Position numbers and translations under genes: made by a program
Shown: positions 13,770 through 27,883 of the stretch, in pieces
Numbering within the stretch: position 1 is the first letter of the stretch
How the letters are laid out: the number at the start of each line of letters is the position of its first letter
Source of the DNA: Saposhnikovia divaricata
Taxonomy: Eukaryota > Streptophyta > Magnoliopsida > Apiales > Apiaceae
NCBI GenBank assembly: GCA_036435485.1
Contig: CM071599.1
Location: 6,598,803-6,662,802, forward strand
Direction of reading: 5' to 3'
DNA: 64,000 nucleotides
Notes under the pieces: model-generated
Seen by the model: the letters and a program-made list of their open reading frames with translations, nothing else
Told to the model about the DNA's origin: nothing
The model's database searches: none

Positions 13770-16475
13770 CCCTTTGAGGATTATTCGAAAACCGAGTTTC
13801 AGTCATTTCAGCCCCGATTCAGGTCCGAACGGCACCAAATAAAATTTCACTGAATTCCAATAACCCATAGGAACAAAATATGTAAAAATATCCACATAAT
13901 GGTCCGATTTTATTTTTAACAATATCCCGTGTACTAACCCCTTTGAGAATTTTTCGAAAACCGAGTTTCGATCATATTAGCTCCGATTCCGGTCCAAATT
14001 GCGTCAAATAAAATTTAGTTGAATTCCAATAACCCATAGGAACAAAATATGTAAAAATATCCACAAAATGGTCCGACTCAATTTTTAACAATATCCCGGT
14101 ACTAACCCCTTTGAAGATTATCCAAAAATCCAGTTTTGACTATATCAGCTCCGATTCAGTTCCGAATCACGTTAAATAAAATTTCATTGAATTCCAATAA
14201 CCCATAGGAACAAAATATGTAAAAATATCCCTAAAATGGTCCGACTCGATTTTTAACAATATCCCGTGTACTAACCACTTTGAGGATTATCCGAAAACCG
14301 AGTTTCGATCATAACAGCTCCGATTCAGGTTCGAACCGCGTCAAATAAAATTTTGTTGAATTTTAATAACCCGTAGGAACAAAATATGTAAAAATATCCA
14401 CAAAATTGTCCGACTTGATTTTTAACAATATCCCGTGTATTAACCCCTTTGAGAATTTTCCGAAAACCGAGTTTCGATCTTATCAGCTCCGATTCCGGTC
14501 CGAACTTGTTCAAATAAAATTTCGTTGAATTCCAATAACCCATAGGAACTAAATATGTAAAAATATCCACCAAATGGGCCGACTCCATTTTTAACAATAA
14601 CCCGTATGCTAACACCTTTTTAGGATTATCTGAAAACCGAGTTTCGATCATATCAGCTCCGATTCGGGTCCGAATTGCGTCAAATAAAATTTCATTGAAT
14701 TCCAAAAACCCATATGAACAAAATATGTAAAAATATCCATAAAATGGTTCGACTCGATTTTTAACAATATCCCGTGTACTAACCCCTTTGAGGATTATTC
14801 GAAAACCGAGTTTTGACTATATCAGCTCCGATTCAGGTCCGAATTACGTAAAATAAAATTTCACTGAATTCCAATAACCCATAGGAACAAAATATGTAAA
14901 AATATCCACATAATGGTCCGACTAGATTTTTAACAATATCCCGTGTACTAACCCCTTTGAAAATTTTCCGAAAACCGAGTTTCGATCATAACAGCTCCGA
15001 TTTAGGTTCGAACCGCGTCAAATAAAACTTTGTTGAATTTCAATAACCCATAGGAACAAAATATGTAAAAATATCCACATAATGGTCCGACTTGATTTTT
15101 AACAATATCCCGTGTACTAACCCCTTTGAGGATTATTCGAAAAACCGAGTTTCAGTCATTTCAGCCCCGATTCAGGTCCGAACGGCACCAAATAAAATTT
15201 CACTGAATTCCAATAACCCATAGGAACAAAATATGTAAAAATATCCACATAATGGTCCGATTTTATTTTTAACAATATCCCGTGTACTAACCCCTTTGAG
15301 AATTTTTCGAAAACCGAGTTTCGATCATATTAGCTCCGATTCCGGTCCAAATTGCGTCAAATAAAATTTAGTTGAATTCCAATAACCCATAGGAACAAAA
15401 TATGTAAAAATATCCACAAAATGGTCCGACTCAATTTTTAACAATATCCCGGTACTAACCCCTTTGAAGATTATCCAAAAATCCTGTTTTGACTATATCA
15501 GCTCCGATTCAGTTCCGAATCACGTTAAATAAAATTTCATTGAATTCCAATAACCCATAGGAACAAAATATGTAAAAATATCCCTAAAATGGTCCGACTC
15601 GATTTTTAACAATATCCCGTGTACTAACCACTTTGAGGATTATCCGAAAACCGAGTTTCGATCATAACAGCTCCGATTCAGGTTCGAACCGCGTCAAATA
15701 AAATTTTGTTGAATTTTAATAACCCGTAGGAACAAAATATGTAAAAATATCCACAAAATTGTCCGACTTGATTTTTAACAATATCCCGTGTATTAACCCC
15801 TTTGAGAATTTTCCGAAAACCGAGTTTCGATCTTATCAGCTCCGATTCCGGTCCGAACTTGTTCAAATAAAATTTCGTTGAATTCCAATAACCCATAGGA
15901 ACTAAATATGTAAAAATATCCACCAAATGGGCCGACTCCATTTTTAACAATAACCCGTATGCTAACACCTTTTTAGGATTATCTGAAAATCGAGTTTCGA
16001 TCATATCAGCTCCGATTCGGGTCCGAATTGCGTCAAATAAAATTTCATTGAATTCCAAAAACCCATATGAACAAAATATGTAAAAATATCCATAAAATGG
16101 TTCGACTCGATTTTTAACAATATCCCGTGTACTAACCCCTTTGAGGATTATTCGAAAACCGAGTTTTGACTATATGAGCTCCGATTCAGGTCCGAATTAC
16201 GTAAAATAAAATTTCACTGAATTCCAATAACCCATAGGAACAAAATATGTAAAAATATCCACATAATGGTCCGACTAGATTTTTAACAATATCCCGTGTA
16301 CTAACCCCTTTGAGAATTTTCCGAAAACCGAGTTTCGATCATAACAGCTCCGATTTAGGTTCGAACCACGTCAAATAAAACTTTGTTGAATTTCAATAAC
16401 CCATAGGAACAAAATATGTAAAAATATCCACATAATGGTCCGACTTGATTTTTAACAATATCCCGTGTACTAACC
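13770..16475. repeat. Tandem duplication, 1353 bp period (8-mer unit, two copies)
   Basis: The copies are about 13770-15122 and 15123-16475. Shared private variants are 1353 bp apart: 'gtccgattttattttt' near 13903 and 15256, 'gactagattttt' near 14917 and 16270, and 'cgatttaggttcg' near 14998 and 16351. The junction lies inside a hybrid monomer starting near 15046. Its front resembles the monomer near 16400, its back is type A, and the switch is after 'tttgag' at 15130. Confidence 0.85.
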
Positions 16476-17412
16476 CCTTTGAGAATTTTCCGAAAACCGA
16501 GTTTCGGTCATATCAGCTCCGATTCCGGTCCAAACTGCGTCAAATAAAATTTCGTGGAATTCCAATAACCCATTGGAACTAAATATGTAAAAATATCCAC
16601 CAAATGGGCCGACTCGATTTTTAACAATAACCCGTATGCTAACACCTTTTTAGGATTATCTGAAAACCGAGTTTCGTTCATATTAGCTCCGATTCGGGTC
16701 CGAATTGCGTCAAATAAAATTTCATTGAATTCCAATAACCCATAAGAACAAAATATTTAAAAATATCCACAAAATGGTCCGACTCAGTTTTTAACAATAT
16801 CCCGGTACTAACCCCTTTAAAGATTATCCAAAAATCGAGTTTTGACTATATCAGCTCCGATTCAGTTCCGAATTACGTCAAATAAAATTTCATTGTATTC
16901 CAATAACCCATAGGAACAAAATATGTAAAAATATCACTAAAATGGTCCGACTGGATTTTTAACAATATCCCGTGTACTAACCACTTTGAGGATTATCCGA
17001 AAACCGAGTTTCGATCATAACAGCTCCGATTCAGGTTCGAACCGCGTCAAATAAAATTTTGTTGAATTTTAATAACCCATAGGAACAAAATATGTAAAAA
17101 TATCCATAAAATTGTCCGACTTGATTTTTAACAATATCCCGTGTACTAACCCCTTTGAGAATTTTCCGAAAACCGAGTTTCGATCATATCAGCTCCGATT
17201 CCGGTCCGAACTTCTTCAAATAAAATTTCGTTGAATTCCAATAACCCATAGGAACTAAATATGTAAAAATATCCACCAAATGGGCCGACTCCATTTTTAA
17301 CAATAACCCGTATGCTAACACCTTTTTAGGATTATCTGAAAACCGAGTTTCGATCATATCAGCTCCGATTCGGGTCCGAATTGCGTCAAATAAAATTTCA
17401 TTGAATTCCAAA

Positions 17413-20400
17413 AACCCATAAGAACAAAATATGTAAGAATATCCATAAAATGGTTCGACTTGATTTTTAACAATATCCCATGTACTAACCCCTTTGAGGA
17501 TTATTCGAAAACCGAGTTTCAGTCATTTCAGCCCCGATTCAGGTCCGAACGGCACCAAATAAAATTTCACTGAATTCCAATAACCCATAGGAACAAAATA
17601 TGTAAAAATATCCACATAATGGTCCGACTTTATTTTTAACAATATCCCGTGTACTAACCCCTTTGAGAATTTTCCGAAAACCGAGTTTCGATCATATTAG
17701 CTCCGATTCCGGTCCAAATTGCGTCAAATAAAATTTAGTTGAATTCCAATAACCCATAGGAACAAAATATGTAAAAATATCCACAAAATGGTCCGACTCA
17801 ATTTTTAACAATATCCCGGTACTAACCCCTTTGAAGATTATCCAAAAATCAAGTTTTGACTATATCAGCTCCGATTCAGTTCCGAATCACGTCAAATAAA
17901 ATTTCATTGAATTCCAATAACCCATAGGAACAAAATATGTAAAAATATCCCTAAAATGGTCCGACTCGATTTTTAACAATATCCCGTGTACTAACCACTT
18001 TGAGGATTATCCGAAAACCGAGTTTCGATCATAACAGCTCCGATTCAGGTTCGAACCGCATCAAATAAAATTTTGTTGAATTTTAATAACCCGTAGGAAC
18101 AAAATATGTAAAAATATCCACAAAATTGTCCGACTTGATTTTTAACAATATCCCGTGTACTAACCCCTTTGAGAATTTTCCGAAAACCGAGTTTCGATCA
18201 TATCAGCTCCGATTCCGGTCCGAACTTCGTCAAATAAAATTTCGTTGAATTCCAATAACCCATAGGAACTAAATATGTAAAAATATCCACCAAATGGGCC
18301 GACTCCATTTTTAACAATAACCCGTATGCTAACACCTTTTTAGGATTATCTGAAAACCGAGTTTCGATCATATCAGCTCCGATTCGGATCCGAATTGCGT
18401 CAAATAAAATTTCATTGAATTCCAAAAACCCATAAGAACAAAATATGTAAAAATATCCATAAAATGGTTCGACTCGATTTTTAACAATATCCCGTGTACT
18501 AACCCCTTTGAGGATTATTCGAAAACCGAGTTTCAGTCATTTCAGCCCCGATTCAGGTCCGAACGGTACCAAATAAAATTTCACTGAATTCCAATAACCC
18601 ATAGGAACAAAATATGTAAAAATATCCACATAATGGTCCGACTTGATTTTTAACAATATCCCGTGTACTTACCCCTTTGAGAATTTTCCGAAAACCGAGT
18701 TTCGATCATATCAGCTCCGATTCCGGTCCAAACTGCGTCAAATAAAATTTAGTTGAATTCCAATAACCCATAGGAACAAAATATGTAAAAATATCCACAA
18801 AATGGTCCGACTCAATTTTTAACAATATCCCGGTACTAACCCCTTTGAAGATTATCCAAAAATTGAGTTTTGACTATATCAGCTCCGATTCAGTTCCGAA
18901 TTACGTCAAATAAAATTTCATTGAATTCCAATAACCCATAGGAACAAAATATGTAAAAATATCACTAAAATGGTCCGACTCGATTTTTAACAATATCCCG
19001 TGTACTAACCACTTTGAGGATTATCCGAAAACCAAGTTTCGATCATAACAGCTCCGATTCAGGTTCGAACCGCGTCAAATAAAATTTTGTTGAATTTTAA
19101 TAACCCATAGGAACAAAATATGTAAAAATATCCATAAAATTGTCCGACTTGATTTTTAACAATATCCCGTGTACTAACCCCTTTGAGAATTTTCCGAAAA
19201 CCGAGTTTCGTTCATATCAGCTCCGATTCCGGTCCGAACTTCTTCAAATAAAATTTCGTTGAATTCCAATAACCCATAGGAACTAAATATGTAAAAATAT
19301 CCACCAAATGGGCCGACTCCATTTTTAACAATAACCCGTATGCTAACACCTTTTTAGGATTATCTGAAAACCGAGTTTCGATCATATCAGCTCCGATTCG
19401 GGTCCGAATTGCGTCAAATAAAATTTCATTGAATTCCAAAAACCCATAAGAACAAAGTATGTAAAAATATCCATAAAATGGTTCGACTCGATTTTTAACA
19501 ATATCCCGTGTACTAACCCCTTTGAGGATTATTCGAAAACCGAGTTTCAGTCATTTCAGCCCCGATTCAGGTCCGAACGGCACCAAATAAAATTTCACTG
19601 AATTCCAATAACCCGTAGGAACAAAATATGTAAAAATATCCACATAATGGTCCGACTTGATTTTTAACAATATCCCGTGTACTAACCCCTTTGAGAATTT
19701 TCCGAAAACCGAGTTTCGATCATATCAGCTCCGATTCCGGTCCAAACTGCGTCAAATAAAATTTCGTTGACTTCCAATAACCCATAGGAACAAAATATGT
19801 AAAAATATCCACAAAATGGCCCGACTCAATTTTTAACAATATCCCGATACTAACCCCTTTGAAGATTATCCAAAAATCGAGTTTTGACTATATCAGCTCC
19901 GATTCAGTTCCGAATCACGTCAAATAAAATTTCATTGAATTCCAATAACCCATAGGAACAAAATATGTAAAAATATCCCTAAAATGGTCCGACTCGATTT
20001 TTAACAATGTCCCGTGTACTAACCACTTTGAGGATTATCCAAAAATCGAGTTTCGATCATAACAGCTCCGATTCCGGTTCGAACCGCGTCAAATAAAATT
20101 TTGTTGAATTTTAATAACCCGTAGGAACAAAATATGTAAAAATATCCACAAAATTGTCCGACTTGATTTTTAACAATATCCCGTGTACTAACCCCTTTGA
20201 GAATTTTCCGAAAACCGAGTTTCGATCATATGAGCTCCGATTCCGGTCCGAACTTCGTCAAATAAAATTTCGTTGAATTCCAATAACCCATAGGAACTAA
20301 ATATGTAAAAATATCCACCAAATGGGCCGACTCCATTTTTAACAATAACCCGTATGCTAACACCTTTTTAGGATTATCTGAAAACCGAGTTTCGATCATA

Positions 20401-21468
20401 TCAGCTCCGATTCGGATCCGAATTGCGTCAAATAAAATTTCATTGAATTCCAAAAACCCATAAGAACAAAATATGTAAAAATATCCATAAAATGGTTCGA
20501 CTCGATTTTTAACAATATCCCGTGTACTAACCCCTTTGAGGATTATTCGAAAACCGAGTTTCAGTCATTTCAGCCCCGATTCAGGTCCGAACGGTACCAA
20601 ATAAAATTTCACTGAATTCCAATAACCCATAGGAACAAAATATGTAAAAATATCCACATAATGGTCCGACTTGATTTTTAACAATATCCCGTGTACTAAC
20701 CCCTTTGAGAATTTTCCGAAAACCGAGTTTCGATCATATCAGCTCCGATTCCGGTCCAAACTGCGTCAAATAAAATTTAGTTGAATTCCAATAACCCATA
20801 GGAACAAAATATGTAAAAATATCCACAAAATGGTCCGACTCAATTTTTAACAATATCCCGGTACTAACCCCTTTGAAGATTATCCAAAAATTGAGTTATG
20901 ACTATATCAGCTCCGATTCAGTTCCGAATTACGTCAAATAAAATTTCATTGAATTCCAATAACCCATAGTAACAAAATATGTAAAAATATCACTAAAATG
21001 GTCCGACTCGATTTTTAACAATATCCCGTGTACTAACCACTTTGAGGATTATCCGAAAACCGAGTTTTGATCATAACAGCTCCGATTCAGGTTCGAACCG
21101 CGTCAAATAAAATTTTGTTGAATTTTAATAACCCATAGGAACAAAATATGTAAAAATATCCATAAAATTGTCCGACTTGATTTTTAACAATATCCCGTGT
21201 ACTAACCCCTTTGAGAATTTTCCGAAAACCGAGTTTCGATCATATCAGCTCCGATTCCGGTCCGAACTTCTTCAAATAAAATTTCGTTGAATTCCAATAA
21301 CCCATAGGAACTAAATATGTAAAAATATCCACCAAATGGGCCGACTCCATTTTTAACAATAACCCGTATGCTAACACCTTTTTAGGATTATCTGAAAACC
21401 GAGTTTCGATCATATCAGCTCCGATTCGGGTCCGAATTCCGTCAAATAAAATTTCATTGAATTCCAAA
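17413..21468. repeat. Four canonical 1014 bp six-monomer HORs (A-B-C-D-E-F)
   Basis: The units are 17413-18426, 18427-19440, 19441-20454 and 20455-21468. They alternate in private variants, so the effective period is 2028 bp. The word 'attcggatccgaat' marks the F monomers of the first and third units (18382, 20410), and 'aacttcttcaaataaaa' marks the E monomers of the second and fourth. This zone best shows the ancestral six-monomer order of the array. Confidence 0.85.
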
Positions 21469-22821
21469 AACCCATAAGAACAAAATATGTAAAAATATCC
21501 ATAAAATGGTTCGACTCGATTTTTAACAATATCCCGTGTACTAACCCCTTTGAGGATTATTCGAAAACCGAGTTTCAGTCATTTCAGCCCCGATTCAGGT
21601 CCGAACGGCACCAAATAAAATTTCACTAAATTCCAATAACCCATAGGAACAAAATATGTAAAAATATCCACGTAATGGTCCGACTTGATTTTTAACAATA
21701 TCCCCTGTACTAACCCCTTTTTGAGAATTTTCCGAAAACCGAGTTTCGATCATATCAGCTCCGATTCCGGTCCAAACTGCGTCAAATAAAATTTCGTTGA
21801 ATTCCAATAACCCATAGGAACAAAATATGTAAAAATATCCACAAAATGGTCCGACTCAATTTTTAACAATATCCCGGTACTAACCCCTTTGAAGATTATC
21901 CAAAAATCAAGTTTTGACTATATCAGCTCCGATTCAGTTCCGAATCACGTCAAATAAAATTTCATTGAATTCCAATAACCCATAGGAACAAAATATGTAA
22001 AAATATCCCTAAAATGGTCCGACTCGATTTTTAACAATATCCCGTGTACTAACCACTTTGAGGATTATCCGAAAACCGAGTTTTGATCATAACAGCTCCG
22101 ATTCAGGTTCGAACCGCGTCAAATAAAATTTTGTTGAATTTTAATAACCCATAGGAACAAAATATGTAAAAATATCCACAAAATGGTCCGACTCAATTTT
22201 TAACAATATCCCGGTACTAACCCCTTTGAAGATTATCCAAAAATTGAGTTTTGACTATATAAGCTCCGATTCAGTTCCGAATTACGTCAAATAAAATTTC
22301 ATTGAATTCCAATAACCCATAGTAACAAAATATGTAAAAATATCACTAAAATGGTCCGACTCGATTTTTAACAATATCCGGTGTACTAACCACTTTGAGG
22401 ATTATCCGAAAACCGAGTTTTGATCATAACAGCTCCGATTCAGGTTCGAACCGCGTCAAATAAAATTTTGTTGAATTTTAATAACCCATAGGAACAAAAT
22501 ATGTAAAAATATCCATAAAATTGTCCGACTTGATTTTTAACAATATCCCGTGTACTAACCCCTTTGAGAATTTTCCGAAAACCGAGTTTCGATCATATCA
22601 GCTCCGATTCCGGTCCGAACTTCTTCAAATAAAATTTTGTTGAATTCCAATAACCCATAGGAACTAAATATGTAAAAATATCCACCAAATGGGCCGACTC
22701 CATTTTTAACAATAACCCGTATGCTAACACCTTTTTAGGATTATCTGAAAACCGAGTTTCGATCATATCAGCTCCGATTCGGGTCCGAATTCCGTCAAAT
22801 AAAATTTCATTGAATTCCAAA
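21469..22821. repeat. 1353 bp eight-monomer HOR (A-B-C-D-C-D-E-F)
   Basis: This is the six-mer order with the C-D pair repeated. It is distinguished from the following eight-mers by its second C ('tatataagctccg' near 22257) and second D ('atcactaaaatgg'). It also has the marks 'cacgtaatgg' near 21670 and 'aatatccggtgtac' near 22374. Confidence 0.75.
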
Positions 22822-25185
22822 AACCCATAAGAACAAAATATGTAAAAATATCCATAAAATGGTTCGACTCGATTTTTAACAATATCCCGTGTACTAACCC
22901 CTTTGAGGATTATTCGAAAACCGAGTTTCAGTCATTTCAGCCCCGATTCAGGTCCGAACGGCACCAAATAAAATTTCACTAAATTCCAATAACCCATAGG
23001 AACAAAATATGTAAAAATATCCACATAATGGTCCGACTTGATTTTTAACAATATCCCCTGTACTAACCCCTTTTTGAGAATTTTCCGAAAACCGAGTTTC
23101 GATCATATCAGCTCCGATTCCGGTCCAAACTGCGTCAAATAAAATTTCGTTGAATTCCAATAACCCATAGGAACAAAATATGTAAAAATATCCACAAAAT
23201 GGTCCGACTCAATTTTTAACAATATCCCGGTACTAACCCCTTTGAAGATTATCCAAAAATCAAGTTTTGACTATATCAGCTCCGATTCAGTTCCGAATCA
23301 CGTCAAATAAAATTTCATTGAATTCCAATAACCCATAGGAACAAAATATGTAAAAATATCCCTAAAATGGTCCGACTCGATTTTTAACAATATCCCGTGT
23401 ACTAACCACTTTGAGGATTATCCGAAAACCGAGTTTTGATCATAACAGCTCCGATTCAGGTTCGAACCGCGTCAAATAAATTTTTTTTGAATTTTAATAA
23501 CCCATAGGAACAAAATATGTAAAAATATCCACAAAATGGCCCGACTCAATTTTTAACAATATCCCGATACTAACCCCTTTGAAGATTATCCAAAAATCGA
23601 GTTTTGACTATATCAGCTCCGATTCAGTTCCGAATCACGTCAAATAAAATTTCATTGAATTCCAATAACCCATAGGAACAAAATATGTAAAAATATCCCT
23701 AAAATGGTCCGACTCGATTTTTAACAATGTCCCGTGTACTAACCACTTTGAGGATTATCCAAAAATCGAGTTTCGATCATAACAGCTCCGATTCAGGTTC
23801 GAACCGCGTCAAATAAAATTTTGTTGAATTTTAATAACCCGTAGGAACAAAATATGTAAAAATATCCACAAAATTGTCCGACTTGATTTTTAACAATATC
23901 CCGTGTACTAACCCCTTTGAGAATTTTCCGAAAACCGAGTTTCGATCATATCAGCTCCGATTCCGGTCCGAACTTCGTCAAATAAAATTTCGTTGAATTC
24001 CAATAACCCATAGGAACTAAATATGTAAAAATATCCACCAAATGGGCCGACTCCATTTTTAACAATAACCCGTATGCTAACACCTTTTTAGGATTATCTG
24101 AAAACCGAGTTTCGATCATATCAGCTCCGATTCGGATCCGAATTGCGTCAAATAAAATTTCATTGAATTCCAAAAACCCATAAGAACAAAATATGTAAAA
24201 ATATCCATAAAATGGTTCGACTCGATTTTTAACAATATCCCGTGTACTAACCCCTTTGAGGATTATTCGAAAACCGAGTTTCAGTCATTTCAGCCCCGAT
24301 TCAGGTCCGAACGGTACCAAATAAAATTTCACTGAATTCCAATAACCCATAGGAACAAAATATGTAAAAATATCCACATAATGGTCCGACTTGATTTTTA
24401 ACAATATCCCGTGTACTAACCCCTTTGAGAATTTTCCGAAAACCGAGTTTCGATCATATCAGCTCCGATTCCGGTCCAAACTGCGTCAAATAAAATTTAG
24501 TTGAATTCCAATAACCCATAGGAACAAAATATGTAAAAATATCCACAAAATGGTCTGACTCAATTTTTAACAATATCCCGGTACTAACCCCTTTGAAGAT
24601 TATCCAAAAATTGAGTTTTGACTATATCAGCTCCGATTCAGTTCCGAATTACGTCAAATAAAATTTCATTGAATTCCAATAACCCATAGTAACAAAATAT
24701 GTAAAATTATCACTAAAATGGTCCGACTCGATTTTTAACAATATCCCGTGTACTAACCACTTTGAGGATTATCCGAAAACCGAGTTTTGATCATAACAGC
24801 TCCGATTCAGGTTCGAACCGCGTCAAATAAAATTTTGTTGAATTTTAATAACCCATAGGAACAAAATATGTAAAAACCATAAAATTGTCCGACTTGATTT
24901 TTAACAATATCCCGTGTACTAACCCCTTTGAGAATTTTCCGAAAACCGAGTTTCGATCATATCAGCTCCGATTCCGGTCCGAACTTCTTCAAATAAAATT
25001 TCGTTGAATTCCAATAACCCATAGGAACTAAATATGTAAAAATATCCACCAAATGGGCCGACTCCATTTTTAACAATAACCCGTATGCTAACGCCTTTTT
25101 AGGATTATCTGAAAACCGAGTTTCGATCATATCAGCTCCGATTCGGGTCCGAATTCCGTCAAATAAAATTTCATTGAATTCCAAA
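22822..25185. repeat. 2364 bp fourteen-monomer HOR, copy 1
   Basis: The unit is an eight-mer (A-B-C-D-C-D-E-F, 1353 bp) followed by a six-mer shortened by 3 bp (1011 bp). The shortening is in its E monomer, 'gtaaaaaccataaaattg' near 24867. Other private marks are 'ggtctgactcaa' near 24553, 'gtaaaattatcac' near 24701 and 'ctaacgcctttttagg' near 25089. All recur 2364 bp downstream. Confidence 0.85.
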
Positions 25186-27549
25186 AACCCATAAGAACAA
25201 AATATGTAAAAATATCCATAAAATGGTTCGACTCGATTTTTAACAATATCCCGTGTACTAACCCCTTTGAGGATTATTCGAAAACCGAGTTTCAGTCATT
25301 TCAGCCCCGATTCAGGTCCGAACGGCACCAAATAAAATTTCACTAAATTCCAATAACCTATAGGAACAAAATATGTAAAAATATCCACATAATGGTCCGA
25401 CTTGATTTTTAACAATATCCCCTGTACTAACCCCTTTTTGAGAATTTTCCGAAAACCGAGTTTCGATCATATCAGCTCCGATTCCGGTCCAAACTGCGTC
25501 AAATAAAATTTCGTTGAATTCCAATAACCCATAGGAACAAAATATGTAAAAATATCCACAAAATGGTCCGACTCAATTTTTAACAATATCCCGGTACTAA
25601 CCCCTTTGAAGATTATCCAAAAATCAAGTTTTGACTATATCAGCTCCGATTCAGTTCCGAATCACGTCAAATAAAATTTCATTGAATTCCAATAACCCAT
25701 AGGAACAAAATATGTAAAAATATCCCTAAAATGGTCCGACTCGATTTTTAACAATATCCCGTGTACTAACCACTTTGAGGATTATCCGAAAACCGAGTTT
25801 TGATCATAACAGCTCCGATTCAGGTTCGAACCGCGTCAAATAAAATTTTGTTGAATTTTAATAACCCATAGGAACAAAATATGTAAAAATATCCACAAAA
25901 TGGCCCGACTCAATTTTTAACAATATCCCGATACTAACCCCTTTGAAGATTATCCAAAAATCGAGTTTTGACTATATCAGCTCCGATTCAGTTCCGAATC
26001 ACGTCAAATAAAATTTCATTGAATTCCAATAACCCATAGGAACAAAATATGTAAAAATATCCCTAAAATGGTCCGACTCGATTTTTAACAATGTCCCGTG
26101 TACTAACCACTTTGAGGATTATCCAAAAATCGAGTTTCGATCATAACAGCTCCGATTCAGGTTCGAACCGCGTCAAATAAAATTTTGTTGAATTTTAATA
26201 ACCCGTAGGAACAAAATATGTAAAAATATCCACAAAATTGTCCGACTTGATTTTTAACAATATCCCGTGTACTAACCCCTTTGAGAATTTTCCGAAAACC
26301 GAGTTTCGATCATATCAGCTCCGATTCCGGTCCGAACTTCGTCAAATAAAATTTCGTTGAATTCCAATAACCCATAGGAACTAAATATGTAAAAATATCC
26401 ACCAAATGGGCCGACTCCATTTTTAACAATAACCCGTATGCTAACACCTTTTTAGGATTATCTGAAAACCGAGTTTCGATCATATCAGCTCCGATTCGGA
26501 TCCGAATTGCGTCAAATAAAATTTCATTGAATTCCAAAAACCCATAAGAACAAAATATGTAAAAATATCCATAAAATGGTTCGACTCGATTTTTAACAAT
26601 ATCCCGTGTACTAACCCCTTTGAGGATTATTCGAAAACCGAGTTTCAGTCATTTCAGCCCCGATTCAGGTCCGAACGGTACCAAATAAAATTTCACTGAA
26701 TTCCAATAACCCATAGGAACAAAATATGTAAAAATATCCACATAATGGTCCGACTTGATTTTTAACAATATCCCGTGTACTAACCCCTTTGAGAATTTTC
26801 CGAAAACCGAGTTTCGATCATATCAGCTCCGATTCCGGTCCAAACTGCGTCAAATAAAATTTAGTTGAATTCCAATAACCCATAGGAACAAAATATGTAA
26901 AAATATCCACAAAATGGTCTGACTCAATTTTTAACAATATCCCGGTACTAACCCCTTTGAAGATTATCCAAAAATTGAGTTTTGACTATATCAGCTCCGA
27001 TTTAGTTCCGAATTACGTCAAATAAAATTTCATTGAATTCCAATAACCCATAGTAACAAAATATGTAAAATTATCACTAAAATGGTCCGACTCGATTTTT
27101 AACAATATCCCGTGTACTAACCACTTTGAGGATTATCCGAAAACCGAGTTTTGATCATAACAGCTCCGATTCAGGTTCGAACCGCGTCAAATAAAATTTT
27201 GTTGAATTTTAATAACCCATAGGAACAAAATATGTAAAAACCATAAAATTGTCCGACTTGATTTTTAACAATATCCCGTGTACTAACCCCTTTGAGAATT
27301 TTCCGAAAACCGAGTTTCGATCATATCAGCTCCGATTCCGGTCCGAACTTCTTCAAATAAAATTTCGTTGAATTCCAATAACCCATAGGAACTAAATATG
27401 TAAAAATATCCACCAAATGGGCCGACTCCATTTTTAACAATAACCCGTATGCTAACGCCTTTTTAGGATTATCTGAAAACCGAGTTTCGATCATATCAGC
27501 TCCGATTCGGGTCCGAATTCCGTCAAATAAAATTTCATTGAATTCCAAA
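25186..27549. repeat. 2364 bp fourteen-monomer HOR, copy 2
   Basis: This is nearly identical to copy 1 and carries the same private marks, including the 3 bp deletion near 27231 and 'ctaacgcc' near 27453. Only scattered single-base differences were noticed ('aacctatagg' near 25357, 'ccgatttagttcc' near 26996). A further A and most of a B monomer follow before the gypsy insertion at 27889. Confidence 0.85.
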
Positions 27550-27883
27550 AACCCATAAGAACAAAATATGTAAAAATATCCATAAAATGGTTCGACTCGA
27601 TTTTTAACAATATCCCGTGTACTAACCCCTTTGAGGATTATTCGAAAACCGAGTTTCAGTCATTTCAGCCCCGATTCAGGTCCGAACGGCACCAAATAAA
27701 ATTTCACTAAATTCCAATAACCCATAGGAACAAAATATGTAAAAATATCCACATAATGGTCCGACTTGATTTTTAACAATATCCCCTGTACTAACCCCTT
27801 TTTGAGAATTTTCCGAAAACCGAGTTTCGATCATATCAGCTCCGATTCCGGTCCAAACTGCGTCAAATAAAATTTCGTTGAAT

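Noticed and set aside
14325..14705. Longer satellite frames of 108-126 codons (also at 15678, 59706, 60566, 61607, 63438)
   Set aside because: These are the same repeat-derived frame extended by chance where a stop is mutated.
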